NCBI RefSeq assembly: GCF_032452875.1
Contig: NC_083876.1
Coordinates: forward strand, 9,238,001 to 9,302,000
Length of the DNA stretch: 64,000 bases
Origin: Bos javanicus
Taxonomy: Eukaryota > Chordata > Mammalia > Artiodactyla > Bovidae
Reading direction: 5' to 3'
The translations under genes were made by a program, and so were the position numbers. The first letter of the stretch is position 1. The number at the start of each line of letters is the position of its first letter. Below, piece by piece: positions 47,950 to 60,346 of the stretch. The notes beneath the pieces were generated by a model. The model worked only from the letters and a program-made list of their open reading frames with translations, searched no databases and was not told the origin of the DNA.

Positions 47950-48221
47950 CTGCTACAGCTAAGTCACTTCAGTTGTGTCTGACTCTGTGTGACCCCAGAG
48001 ACGGCAGCCCACCAGGCTCCCCCATCCCTTGGACTCTCCAGGCAAGAACACTGGAGTGGGTTGCCATTTCCTTCTCAAATGCCTGAAAGTGAAAAGTGAA
48101 AGGGAAGTCACTCAGTCGTGTCCGACTCTTCGAGACCCCATGGACTGCAGCCTACCAGGCTCCTCCGCCCATGGGATTTTCCAGGCAAGAGTACTGGAGT
48201 GGGGTGCCATTGCCTTCTCCG
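47950..48221 (-). mobile_element. Bov-A2 SINE with TSD
   Basis: Full dimer in reverse. Flanks AGGTAAACAGTA (47938-47949) and AGGTAAAAAGTA (48222-48233) form an 11/12 TSD. Confidence 0.93.
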
Positions 48222-49264
48222 AGGTAAAAAGTAAGGATTTAATAAATCTGATTGGCCTTTGAGAAATATTCAGAAAGGGAGGCTTGTTTCCTAAATATCT
48301 TATAATTTGTGTTTGATGATATGGTTTCCAAAAGTATCTCCATATAGTATTTAATTTCACTACTGTATAATTCTATACAGGCAAGAAAAGATTACCTCCA
48401 TTTTAACAATAAGGAAAGTCTGTACTTTGGGAAGTAAGGGGCTTAGCTAAATCCATTTAGTTGGTTTTCTCTGCACAGCAACTACAACCTGCTAGGAAAT
48501 TATTTCCATCAAAAGAGAGAAAAAAAGAAGTTACATGAGTAGAGAAGCAGCAAGTTTTCAGCATTCCCCGGGGAACCTGAAACATGGGAAGAAGTTCTGC
48601 AGAAAAGAAGACTCGAAGGGCCTTCGTTTATATCTGTAGTTGCATTAAAAAGTAAAAAGGTCTAAAGCAAATATGGCAGATGGTGTGAGGGAACAACATT
48701 GGATTGTGGATTCACGGGACTTATCATATTATACTCTGTACATGTTAGCATGCTTGAAATATTCCAGATTTCTTTGACAAAACAGGAAATGTATCCAGTG
48801 GGACAGACTGAGGTTAGTACCACTAATTTCCTCTTCAGTGGCCTAGAGTGTCAGCATCTTCTCTTTTGCCCGAAATCCCTTGTAGAATGGGGCCAAGTGT
48901 TTCAAAAATGAAATCTTTAAGTATTTTTTTCTAGAACTTCCCTTCATGTATTGTATGTAACCATGCAGATCAATTGAGCCAAGAAATGTCATTTGCAGAT
49001 TTAGCATTGGTACAACCTACAGATCAGAAAGAAACCGTGATGTCACACATTTGAGCTGAAAGTGGAAGCTACAATCACCCCCAAAATAAAACCTCACTTT
49101 GCTTTGTCCAGGATGTCCACAACCATTTGAGTTTGGCACATACCCTTGGTCTCCAGCAGCTCGGTAGTACCCAAGCCAGTGTCATCTGCCTGGCTATGGT
49201 TAGGTCTCAGCAGTCTGCCTTGGAAATCACAGTTTGCTATGCATAGGAAGCATTGTCATCCCAG

Positions 49265-49470
49265 CAACACTTTTTTTAAAAAAAAGTTTTATTTTGTTTC
49301 GGAATATAGCTGATTAACAGTATTGTGTTAGTTTCATGTGGACAGCAAAATGATTCAGTTATGCGTATACATGTATCTGTTCTTTTCTTCCTATTCTTTT
49401 TCAAATTCTTTTCCCATTTAGGTTTTTGCATAACATTGAGCACAGACTTAGGGAACGAATTTAGGGTTAT
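49265..49470 (-). mobile_element. L1 3'-UTR fragment
   Basis: AAGTTTTATTTTGTTTCGGA, GTGTTAGTTTCATGTGGAC and CAAATTCTTTTCCCATTTAG are the reversed L1 3' UTR. Confidence 0.85.
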
Positions 49471-49525
49471 GGGGAGAAGAGTTGGGGGAGGGATAGTTAG
49501 GGAGTTTGGGATTGATGTGCACTAG

Positions 49526-49782
49526 CTCCAGTACTCTTGCCTAGAAAATCCCATGGACAGAGGAGCCTGGTGGGCTGCAGTCCATGGGGTCACTGAGGGT
49601 CGGACACGACTGAGCGACTTCCCTTTCACTTTTCACTTTCAGGCACTGGAGAAGGAAATGTCAACCCACTCCAGTGTTCTTGCCTGGAGAATCCCAGGGA
49701 TGGGGGAGCCTGGTGGGCTGCCGTCTATGGGGTTGCACAGAGTCAGACACGACTGAAGTGACTTAGCGGCAGCAGCAGCAGC
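49526..49782 (+). mobile_element. Bov-A2 SINE, slightly 5'-truncated
   Basis: CTCCAGTACTCTTGCCTAG to GACTTAGCGGCAGCAGCAG; both units present. Confidence 0.92.
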
Positions 49783-51808
49783 CTTTTTAAAGAGAGTGAA
49801 TATTACCAGTTATAGCAAATGGAAACCCAAAGCTTTGATAGGTGCAGGCTGTAGAAGCCAAGCCCTCCTTGGAGCTGAGAGGCACACTGAGAGGCTCCTG
49901 AGGTCAGAGCAGGGAGTGGTGAAGGCGCCGCTGTCCCCCACGTATGGCTTCTGCTGATGGTGAACGCTGGGGGACGCATCACTGGATACAGATCATTTGT
50001 CCCACGACGTCCGTCCTTCCTAGTTCTCCTGCCCCTGTGGCTTTCATCACCTTGTGCGGGGTCAGTGATACTGCTTCTGTGAGGAGGCAAGCCACTCTCC
50101 AGACCCCTGCTGCTCCTTAGATTACAGGAAGCTGACAAATAATATTTTTGCTTTTGCAGAACACACTGAAGAGAGATGAGTAAGACACATTTTATGGATG
50201 GATAAGCAAAATCACAGCATTAGGGAAGGAATCATTTTTTTTTTTCTAACTATCACGGCATAGAAATCAGCCAACAATTTCCCAACAATGCACTCTATCA
50301 GGAATGCAGTGGGCTTTCTACCAGTTAGATGAATTTGTTTCATGGTATCAGGGAAAATAAACTCCTTTAAAAATGATCTTTTTTTTCTCCCTTGGAAAGT
50401 AAAGTGTTAAAACCTCCCGCGCTTCCCAGCATAATTAAGAAAATCTGCTTTTACGAAATGGGTTAATTACACCCATTGAATGCATTCACTGTCACAGCCT
50501 CATCCTCCCACTTCTGTTCCAGAATGACAAGTAAAACCAGGGACTGTGCAATTTTGGAAAACAATCAGGTCACATATTGAGTATTTTGCTTATTCATACA
50601 ACCATAAACTGCCTCTGCTTGAGTTCCCTCAATTACACAGCTCAGTGTGCAGGCCAGAAGAGACGAGCCCAGCTCAAGTGAGCACTCCTGGAATACACAG
50701 AGGGATGAGTTTGAAAAATGTCCAAAGCGGCAGATGTGAAAAATTCTCATTCAAGATCCAGAAGCTGCCTTTACTGCAATCCCTCACCTGTTAATCCTGC
50801 TGCTTCTGAACTTCTGAACCAGGGCTGCTGGCAATAACTTAGACAGACACTTAGGAGCTGTTGATCTTTCTAAGTATAATGCAGGTATATGCTATTTGAG
50901 CAGGGGGTGGTGGGGTGGGGTGGGACGGCAGGGATATGGCTGAGACAAGAGAAGATCACTGCTTCTCAACATTCCACAGGTTCACCCAGAATAAGCATTG
51001 GCTGCTGGCTTCTAACAAAGCTGCTCTCACCTTCTTGTAGGGGGAGCCCCCAGAAGACGCCCTTGACAAATGCTTGAACCAGTGTGTTGCCGCATCACTT
51101 GAATCCTTTCCATTCCCACATGCTGATACACAAATCTCTCTTCCACAGAAACACAATAGCACGATTGTAGTCTTACTTGAAGGGTATTTCATCTTCTTAC
51201 TAAATGTGACTTCTTTCCCATGACTGTTCTCTACTGCAATTTCATGCTCATAGGAACGGTCAGCCAATCAAAATGGTCCCTAAGTAGTCTTCTCTCTTGA
51301 TTAGGTAGTCTTTTCCCACCAACTCTGAGCGTTTTCGGGTTTTTCTTCCACCATCTCATACATGCCAAGATTCCACTCTGCGTTTGGTGTCATTCGATGT
51401 TTAAGAGTTACTTAAGATGCTGACCAAGATTGCCAGCGTCTTTCCTTTTTCTTCTCAGAAATCTGCCTCTCCTTATCTAAGCTCTCCTCGATTTTAACAT
51501 TCCTTGTATCTGCCTGTGGTTTCTCTCTCTTATCCCTCCCCGCCTCCCATTCTGCTCACTTTCCTCTCCATCTCTTCTTATCATTCACATCTTTGAAAAT
51601 GTGCATCTGCACCACGCCCCACAGCTCCCTGTGCTTGGTGCTTGTACAGTCTGTCTCTCATGAACAGATCTGTGATCTCTTAGGCTTGAATGCCCTACTT
51701 GATATTTTTAACCAGCTTTAAGGAGATTGTTTTTTTTTTTTTTTCCCTGTCATCCCTCCTCTCACTGTGAGACCAATAGAGGAGTTAAAATATCAAAACC
51801 GACCCCCA

Positions 51809-52000
51809 TAGGGTCAGGCCAACCTGGGTCGAAATCTAGCTCTTGTTTATTAGTTGTATGACCTTGGGTAAGCTAGTTAACTTTTTTATTATAAGAAAAA
51901 TAAGGTTAATCTCTACTTCATTGGGTTGTTGTGAGAGTAAAATGCCATAGCATATATACCCGCCGCACGGTTATTACTTTATGAGGATATCTATTGTTAT
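51809..52000 (+). repeat. MIR SINE
   Basis: ATTAGTTGTATGACCTTGGG, TAAGCTAGTTAAC and CATTGGGTTGTTGTGAGAG are MIR core blocks, well preserved. Confidence 0.85.
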
Positions 52001-52304
52001 TTATGACTATTATTGTCATTATCCCATTGTCATTCTCTGCCATCTGCTCATTATTATTTACTTTCTTTCCCAGATTTAATCCAGGACCTCCCAATTCTAA
52101 AGCAAAAGTGTTGATGTTTTGCCAGGTTCTTTGATTATAGTTCTCATGTAGATTTTCCTCTGAGTCCCACCTCTGACAGTCCAAGTTTGTATTAAGACTT
52201 AACTCCGTTTCTCAGAACCTCATGCCAGAAGGTGAGCCCCAAGGCTGGGGGCTGAGAAGCCGCAGTCTTCAGGATCTGCACCCCTTTCTGTGCCCTCTCC
52301 TCCC

Positions 52305-52720
52305 GTGCACCGTACCCACCGTCCCACTGCCCCACCGTCTCCACCGTCCCACGTCCCCACCACCCCACCACCCCACCGTCCCCACTGTCCCCACCGTCCC
52401 ACTGTCCCACCACCCCACCGCCCCACCATCTCCACCGTCCCACCGTCCACCGTCCCACTGTCCCACCTTCCCACCGTCCCACCGTCCCCACTGTCCCACT
52501 GCCCCACCGCCCACTGTCTCCACCGTCCCCACCGCCCCACCGTCCCACCGTCTCCACCGTCCCACTGTCCACCTTCCCACCGTCCCACCATCCCCACTGT
52601 CCCACCATCGCCACCGCCCCACCGCCCCACCGTCTCCACCGTCTCCACCATCCCCAAGTCCCAGCATACCCACTGTCCCCACCATCTCCATGTCTCCACC
52701 GTCCCCACCGTCCCACCTCT
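52305..52720. repeat. C-rich minisatellite, unit near CACCGTCCC
   Basis: About 415 bp of irregular 8-10 bp units: CACCGTCCC, CACTGTCCC, CACCGCCC, CACCACCC, CACCATCTC. The + strand is strongly C-rich, the − strand G-rich with GTGGGGACGGTGGGACGGTG-type runs. No TA dinucleotides, so several frames stay open by chance (Pro-Thr-Val on +, Gly-Gly-Thr-Val on −). These are not genes. Confidence 0.95.
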
Positions 52721-52824
52721 GCATACCAGCCCTTTACCCCTCCTTTTTTGTCCCATCCAGCTTGCTCTCAGGAAGTACTCCCTGAATGTCCATAAGAACA
52801 TACTCAACAACAATAGGAGAACAA

Positions 52825-52955
52825 CTCTTAGATTTGGTTCTACCACTTGTTTGTTGTGTGATTTGGGGGTAAAACTTTGGTTTTTCATATCAGATGGAAA
52901 ATATCCATCTCACTTAGTTTTTATGAGACTCAAATAAGGTGACATGTTTTGCAGT
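52825..52955 (+). repeat. MIR SINE
   Basis: TTCTACCACTTGTTTGTTGT, GTGATTTGGGGGTAAAAC and TTATGAGACTCAAATAAGG follow MIR. Confidence 0.7.
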
Positions 52956-55450
52956 CACATGACCCTACCATCTAAGAAAATGTAAGTGAAAACTTATTTA
53001 GACTCATCCTGAGCTGTGTGAATATGAAACATCTCCCAAGAACATTCATATTTGAGTCCATGAAGAAACTCAACACTGAATAAACCAATCTTTCCTTATG
53101 GAGTTTTAGGCATAAACCAGAAGTTGGGTGAGACATTTTCAGAATTAAGAGCCCCTTCCCAGGAACCTTAAATATCACCAAATATGTACTATCTGACTCA
53201 CATTCCCATTTTAATCCTACGAAGGAGAACTTGAGGTCTCTGTGTTAAAATAGAACTATAGTATAAACACTTAATGAATCCCCTCCTTGCTTCAGAAATC
53301 ATACTTTGCAGTTTGTTGGAGAAAGCGGCATGGGTGTTGGAGTGTTGTTATCTTTTTAGCCACTAAAAATTTGTTGCAGAAACATTCTCAGAAAAATAAT
53401 CTACTCTAAAATTACCACTGTTTAACTTAATTAAATTCCAAGAGAATGAAAAAACTCATTTAGAGCAAATACTTAGGTAAATAAAAGGATCTGTGTTTAA
53501 AAGAAAAAGAAATTGATTTCCCAAAGATTTTCTAAAGAGTATTATTGATTTTTCTCTCAGAGTTAGGAGACAACTTTCCATGTTGTAATTCTGGTCAAAA
53601 ATCCATCCATGGGCTCTTTTCTGCTTAAGTGGAGCTTGCTGAAACTTTGTTTTCAATAATTTAGCCGTATTCTTACATTAATCTGAATCTGTTGGCCTTG
53701 TCTTCTGCGAGTTTGAAAGCAGCAAGACCACCGCTCAGTTTGCTACCATTTCTAATTGAAATGAAAACCAACAAGTGGCTATACCTTCAAAACTTTTCTT
53801 TCAAAAGATTCTGTTAAATTCAGCAAATGTGGGTGGGTGGGGGGTACTATGTGTATGATAAGATTAAGAAAATGGAAACTCCTCATCTTCAAGGATTTTT
53901 CATTCCAGCTGAAAAGATCGACATGTACTCAAAACACCATAATCAGTGTAAAGGTGCTTCACCAAGTTATATATAAAGTTATAAATGGAAATATATTGAT
54001 GTATATGAGAAAAACTCACTCTTAACATTAACTTTCCCCAAAATTATTGTATTATTGAAATATTGCCCCATCTTACCATTCCTGCGGATGAGGTTCAGCT
54101 TCCTAATCATTTTTTAATATCAGAAAAATAATTACCCATCTCTGCCTTTTCTACTAGCCATTGGAAAATTTAAAATATTTCTTGAAAATTAACCCAAATG
54201 AGTTTCAGTAACAAACTTTCTATTATATCTCTCCTTATAGCAAAGTTGCCTTTTGAGCATGTTTTGAAGAAAGTTGATTAGTACAACTTTTTTCATAGTT
54301 AGGGTTTTGATATTTCAAAGGTTGTTAGCGAAGTTAGTTGGAAACCCACAAGGCCAGAAAGCAGTTGAGCACAACCTGAAAATATGTGTTTGTGAATCCT
54401 GAAAGGAGCTCCTGATGAGAGATCCTGAAGAGCTCTGGTGTGCAGAGATGAGTAGTACCCAGATGGTGTGCGGAGGCCCCGTCAGCAGTTATGGGGAACT
54501 GAAGGATGCTTTCAGAGAAGAGGGAGGAAGGAAACAGTTCAGGAGAGGACCGGGGCGGGGGCAGAGTGACTGAAGAGCCACAGAGGCCTCAGTTCAGAGC
54601 ACTGAGGGTGTGCTGAAGCTAACCCAAAGGCCCAGCCCTGGTGGGCACAGAGGGCTCACAGCAAAGGCCAGGGAGGGGAAAAAAGGCAAAAGTGGATTCT
54701 TCAAGTTCCGCGTGCTGCATTAACTGCTGAAAAGCGAAAGTGCAGCCAAGACCAGGACTGAAGAAGCCTTAACAGAGAACCCTTCCATGCTTCAAACACA
54801 GGGAATCTATAGCCCAGACTGAATTCTGAGGAAGTGAGAAGGCCAACAGTTCACCATTTTCCACACTAGCATCCCGTGATGCTGGTGGCCGACATCATGT
54901 TATTTCTGTCTTCCACCTCTAGCAAGGTGTTACCAAAAAAAAAAAAAATGCTTTAAACTACCACTAACAGTTTATGTTCCCAAGTTGAATGCAGCTTTCA
55001 TTCACTTCTTCACGCCAGGTCCAATTCTTCACAGCACGAAACAGCATCTGGGTCTCTCCCCACATGAGGCTGATAAACAGCTCAGATAAGTAACACGTGA
55101 GCACAGTTGGGTTCTGAACAGGTGTGTCTCGCTGGAGTTCATGAGTGTTTTAAAACTGCTGTGTGGTTGTGTACTTATCACATTAGCCCACATATCCTGT
55201 GTATCCCAATTCAACACAAATAGAGTGAAGCAGAGTGGCACAGGAGACAGATATTATGTAGCCATGATGTCCATACAGCTGTGCTGTGGGTCATTGTCAG
55301 GGACAGGATATCGGGACACGTTTCTTCTGCATAAACCTTCAGCTGGTCTTCCTAGTAGAACCCCTGAGAATGTTAACCAAGGCTGACATGCCCTCCGTGG
55401 CTGGCCCCTCTTCTCCTGGGCCTGAGTCATCTAAGCATGTCTCCTTGCCA

Positions 55451-55591
55451 TGCGTGTGTGCTGTTGCTTCAGTCGTGTCTGACTCTTTGAGACTCTGTGG
55501 ACTGTAGCCCGCCAGGCTCCTCTGTCCGTGGGATTGTCCGGGCAAGAATACTGGAGTGGGTTGCCATGCCCTCCTGCAGGGGATCTTCCTC
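55451..55591 (-). mobile_element. Bov-tA SINE, headless
   Basis: TTCAGTCGTGTCTGACTCTT to CCTGCAGGGGATCTTCCT on the + strand; tRNA-like head missing. Confidence 0.9.
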
Positions 55592-56292
55592 AGAGAAAGC
55601 CACCTCTTGAGCACCCAGGAGCATCTACTGACGCCATGTGATGCCTGAGGATTAGTCACTTATACACGTCTTTCATGTCTTCCTCCTCATGCTTTGTTGA
55701 TGATCTACAGGGCTGACAGCTCTTAATAAACTTGGAAACAAATGAGTCTGGATCTCCTCTAGCCATGCTTTGTATCAGCACGGAAAACAAAAAAATAGCA
55801 CATCTCTAGGGGATGTGGCTATAGGGCAACCACTGATTCCAAGACCCCGGGGTCTGTATTGTTTTTCTGACACTAATCAGAGAACTGCCTTTGGCGTTTA
55901 CATGCACCCTGTTTCTCTGTGGTCACTATCCCCGACCTGATGGAGATTGATCAGCGCCTGGAGGCACCACAGCCCTGGCTGTAGTCCGGCAGGATGGAGG
56001 CCCCAGTCCCGGCTCTTCTGCCAGTCACCAGAGGGTTTTTCTGCCCCCTGGGAGAGTTTGTGAGAAGTGCTGCCTGCAGGCTAGACTGTTTGCTGTAAAT
56101 CTCTGTTACATTATGTTTGGAATTTGTGGTACCCAATGTATCCCAGGGACTGAAAGAACAAGAAAGAAAAAAATCATCGTAAGTGCTCATCAGCAGATGA
56201 AGCCCCAGAGACTAAAATTTCTGGTTGGCCTCATTTGGAAGACAACTCTATGAGTCTGACATTTTATGGCAAGAACAGGACATGAGAGAGTG

Positions 56293-56347
56293 TTCAGTTC
56301 AGTTCAGTTCAGTCGCTCAGTCGTGTCCGACTCTTTGCGACCCCATG
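56293..56347 (-). mobile_element. Tail-only BovB fragment
   Basis: TTCAGTTCAGTTCAGTTCAG then TCGCTCAGTCGTGTCCGACT: the reversed TGAAC-repeat 3' terminus of BovB, about 50 bp. Confidence 0.85.
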
Positions 56348-57144
56348 TGTGGAAGTAACTTTTATAAGTTTATCAATCTTGCGGGTATCTGAATAATGTT
56401 GTTCAGACTTTTCTGTTGACCAGTGACCCTGTTCAGCCGGCTCTGCTCTTGCTATTGTTTTTAGAGGGAAGAGTGGCCCTGGGCTCCCCTGCCTCGCCCT
56501 GGGAGGTGTGCTCACCCACAGGCTTCTGAGTGAAGAATGTGTTCTATATTCATGGAAAACAGGTGCATGTCGCAGACAGATAACCAGTCTGTGAAAGACC
56601 AGACCCAGTTCTCACCCAACTTTTTAAAAGATTAGCCCCATCCCATTATTTTTTCTGTCCTCATCCACCATGCCACCTGTCTGTGCTGGGCAGGCCCTAC
56701 CATGCTGCTCCCTGCAAGACCCTTCCAGAGGCCCTCTGCGTGTGCCCTCTGACCACCTTCTCGGTCAAGCTCTGCAAAGGAAGATAAGATGCATTTTGAG
56801 TATAGTTGTGATAGGGAGGTATCTGGGGGCTAGCCAGGCAAAATCTCCCTCTCACGACTGGAGAGAATATATGAAGATAGATTCGGGCTGTAGAGAGAGG
56901 CCTGGCTCAGCCCTCCAGCAGCACTGCCTCCAGAGAAAGTGTGTCAGGCACACTGCTGGCTCATATGAAGTGCTAAGTCCAGTTTTGCTTATCTTATTTT
57001 CAATTTCAGTATTGTAAGTAAAACAGGAAAGAGCGATCAGACACTCTGTATCCTTCAGGTCATGGTCAGCATGACAAAAACATTACCCCCAAAGTTATTT
57101 TAGGCTGAGAATCTGCTTTACATTAAAAGAGTAGAGTAAATAAG

Positions 57145-57385
57145 AAGTGAGTTTGGACCCAGGCTGCCTCCGTTTAGTATCAGCCCTACCGATTACCAGT
57201 TGTGTGACCTTGGGCCAGCTAACCATTCCAAATGCTCATTTTCTGTACCTTTGAATTGAAAATAATGAGGGTAGGTACCTTGTGGTGTCATTGTAGAGAT
57301 TAAATGAGTTAGTCTATTTAAAACCCTTGGTGTAATGCCTGGCACACAACACATACTATATAAATGTCTGCTATTATTATTTGAT
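57145..57385 (+). repeat. MIR SINE, nearly full length
   Basis: CAGTTGTGTGACCTTGGGCC, TTGTAGAGATTAAATGAGTT and AATGCCTGGCACACAACACA: the best preserved MIR in the window. Confidence 0.9.
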
Positions 57386-58376
57386 TGATTCTTATGCTCT
57401 AGTTGAGAGATGTTATTAATTGCTCTGCTATATTCGGCACCTTAATTGTTCAGCCTTTCACTTTTAGTTAAGATGAATGTGTCTGAAGCTAAATTTACCC
57501 ACCACATCACTATTCTTTGACCTAATTGGGCTTATGATCAACACCCATTCACCATTCACCAAATGCCTACCATACATATACTCCTAAGCTACCTGTTGTG
57601 GCTACTACTAGATATATATATCTAAGATTTCTGCTTGCCCCATTAAAAATGGTTGCAGAAGGATCAATGGACTCTCCTGTCTGCTGAGTTTCAAGAATGA
57701 GTCCCTAACCCACACCTTCTTGGCCTGGACACTTTGTGAAATAACTCCAACTCAGTGATTGCCTTCCTCCTCACTTCAACGACCTGGCCTAGAATACATC
57801 ACGCAAAGCTGGCTGATGGGAAGAGAATCTGAAAAATATATAATGCCTTGAGAATTCTTTTCTGACATTAGCTCTGTTTTGATTCCAGCAAGGTAACAGC
57901 ATCATTTGTCTTTCCAACCACAGTAAGCTCCATTCCTCACAAGGCCTATTATTTTCTCACGAGTTATACCACCCTGATTCCATCATCCATCATTACATCT
58001 TCCTGTCCTCAACGTTTAATGACACAAAGCAAAGGCTTCATGTTAGAAGAGATGTCACAGGCTGTTCATAAGAAATACCTGTCATAAATGTTGACCAATG
58101 TTAATCATTTTCAATATACTTAAGGTGTTACCCATATCAGTGAGTGCCGACAGCAAATGTTTCTTAAAGTATTTCTTTTTTTTTAAGTTGTAGTTGATAT
58201 ACAATGTTGGGTTAGTTTCTGGTGTACAGCAAAGTGACTCATTTTTATAATTTTCATATTATTTTCCATTATGGTTTATCACAGGATATATTGAATATAG
58301 TTCCCTGTGCTGTACAGTAAGGCCTGTTATTTATCTATTCTGTATGTAATAGTTGACATCTTCTAATCCCAAACTC

Positions 58377-58555
58377 AGACTCTGATGCTGGGAGGGATTG
58401 AGGGCAGGAGGAGAAGGGGACGGCAGAGGATGAGATGGCTGGATGGCATCACTGACTCGATGGACGTGAGTCTGAGTGAACTCAGGGAGGCCTGGCGTGC
58501 TGCGATTCATGGGGTCTCAGAGAGTCGGACACAACTGAGTGACTGAACTGAACTG
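58377..58555 (+). mobile_element. BovB 3' end with TSD, inside L1
   Basis: Only the last 179 bp of BovB, ending in TGAACTGAACTG. TSD AATCCCAAACTC is perfect at 58365-58376 and 58556-58567. Confidence 0.95.
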
Positions 58556-58842
58556 AATCCCAAACTCCCAATCCATCCCTCTCCCCATTTGCCAACCACA
58601 AGTCTGTTCTCTGTGAGTCTGTTTCTATTTTGTGGATAAGTCTATTTGTGTCATTGTTGAGAGTCCACATTTAAGGGATAGCATATGATATTTGTCCTTC
58701 TCTGACTTTACTCAGTATGACACTCTCTAGGTCCATCCATGTAGCTGCAAATGGCATTATTCCACTCCTTTCGATGGCTGAGTGATATTCTACTGTACAT
58801 GTACCACATCCTTTTTATCCATTCACCCGTCAGTGGACACTT

Positions 58843-58946
58843 GGGTTGCCATTCCCTTCTCCAGAAGATCTTCCTGACCCAGGGATCAAACCTGGGTCTC
58901 CCACATTGCAGGCAGATTCTTTACCATTTGAGCCACCAGGGAAGCC
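58843..58946 (-). mobile_element. Bov-tA head-only SINE with TSD, inside L1
   Basis: Contains the tRNA-like head (GGCTTCCCTGGTGGCTCAAA) and stops after GGAGAAGGGAATGGCAACCC; the 3' half is absent. Flanks CAGTGGACACTT at 58831-58842 and 58947-58958. Confidence 0.88.
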
Positions 58947-59115
58947 CAGTGGACACTTAGGTTGCTTCCGTGCCTTGGCTATTATAAAAAATGCTGCTGT
59001 GAACATTGGGCGCCACGGATCTTTTTGAATTATATTTTTCTCCGGAAGTATGCCCAGGAGTGGGATTGCTGGATCACGAGGCAACTCTATTTTTAGTTCT
59101 TTAAGGAACCTCCAT

Positions 59116-59387
59116 CGGAGAAGGCAATGGCACCCCACTCCAGTACTCTTGCCTGGAAAATCCCATGGGCGGAGGAGCCTGGTAGGCTGCAGTCCATGGG
59201 GTCGCTAAGAGTCGGACACCACTGAGCGACTTCACTTTCACTTTTCACTTTCCTGCATTGGAGAAGGAAATGGCAACCCACTCCAGTGTTCTTGCCTGGA
59301 GAATCCCAGGGATGGGGGAGCCTGGTGGCTGCCGTCTATGGGGTCACACAGAGTCGGACATGACTGAAGTGACTTAGCAGCAGCAGC
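59116..59387 (+). mobile_element. Bov-A2 SINE with TSD, inside L1
   Basis: Complete dimer with (CAG)n end. TSD AAGGAACCTCCAT is perfect at 59103-59115 and 59388-59400. Confidence 0.95.
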
Positions 59388-60346
59388 AAGGAACCTCCAT
59401 ATTGTTCTCAATAATGCTTGCCTCTTAAAATGTTTCTTCGCTTTTCAAAGCTTGTTCCCTTTTTAAAATAATAATCTTTGTATAATAGTGACTTTGGTTT
59501 GCTCAGTCACAGTTTTTTGGCGTGTTACCTTGTGAGAACTTTGCTTCTCTAACATTTTCTCTCCTCCTAGAAGCTTTTGAAGTGTAGATGAAATTGCAGT
59601 CTCTTTTCTTAGATAGCTGAATATATCTTAGCCTGAACTACTTGAATTAAAATCATGCTAATCTTTGCATTTTCGTATACCCCTCTCCCCAAAATGCAAT
59701 CCTTGAAAAACTCAGAAAGTTTTAGGGAGAGACAGGTTTCTTTACTTCCTTTTTATCTTCCTGCAGCTCACTATAATGCTTTGTGAATATCCCCATATCA
59801 ACTGAAAACCACTTAAATGTCTCAAACCTGACATTACACAGCAAATATCTTTTTGTGGCCTGAAGGCTTATGGGCAGCCCATTTTTATCCAAGAAGAGTA
59901 AAGCAAAAGGAAAAAGGAAAACTGCTTTTCCTTTATCTTTTAAGTTAATAACACATGGACGGCACACATTTATTTCTGTAACACGTTGATCAAAGGCTTC
60001 TAAGAAGTGTCAACAATAAACTGGAGCCCTTGAGCTCTTCCCTTGAGGAGTTTCATGGGTACAATTCCTTTCAATAAAGAATATGCTGATGGCTGACTGT
60101 CTAGTAATATGTTACATGTTCCCAGTTAGGACCTTTCTTTGGATTCATGTAGGATTCAACTTGGAAATATATTTGGGAACCTGATAAGTTAATGTCCATG
60201 TAATTCTCTATTAATTAGAATACTTAACTTAAACAGACTCTTCCTTTTTCTTACCTGTAAGATTTCAAGAATTCTTAGGCATGTTATTTAAATATACATT
60301 GTTTTGATAAATGTTTACATATGCCTTTGATTTATTTCTAATACAG

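Larger units (their letters stand above)
58174..59420 (-). mobile_element. L1 3' end, minus strand, host of three insertions
   Basis: Reversed L1 blocks GTTAGTTTCTGGTGTACAGC, AGTTCCCTGTGCTGTACAGT, AGGTCCATCCATGTAGCTGC, CAGTGGACACTTGGGTTGCC and GAGTGGGATTGCTGGATCAC run in order across 58174-59420, broken by BovB, Bov-tA and Bov-A2 copies listed next. Confidence 0.9.
35068..60346 (+). other. 25.3-kb intron between the two collagen exons
   Basis: Starts GTGAGT and ends in a T-rich tract plus ATACAG. Stretches in which I recognise no gene or repeat are 35068-35694, 38310-39279, 41632-42891, 43451-44776, 45025-45290, 46491-47937, 48234-49264, 49783-51808, 52955-55450, 55592-56292, 56348-57144, 57386-58173 and 59421-60346. 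They contain homopolymer runs at 44102-44117 (A), 47691-47712 (T) and 54936-54949 (A), but no supported exon. The intron is on the + strand with the gene. Confidence 0.7.

Noticed and set aside
52192..52937. Several long overlapping frames on both strands (up to 222 residues)
   Set aside because: They are translations of the C-rich minisatellite, which has almost no stop codons in any frame; composition is Pro/Thr/Val/His or Gly/Trp/Arg repeats.
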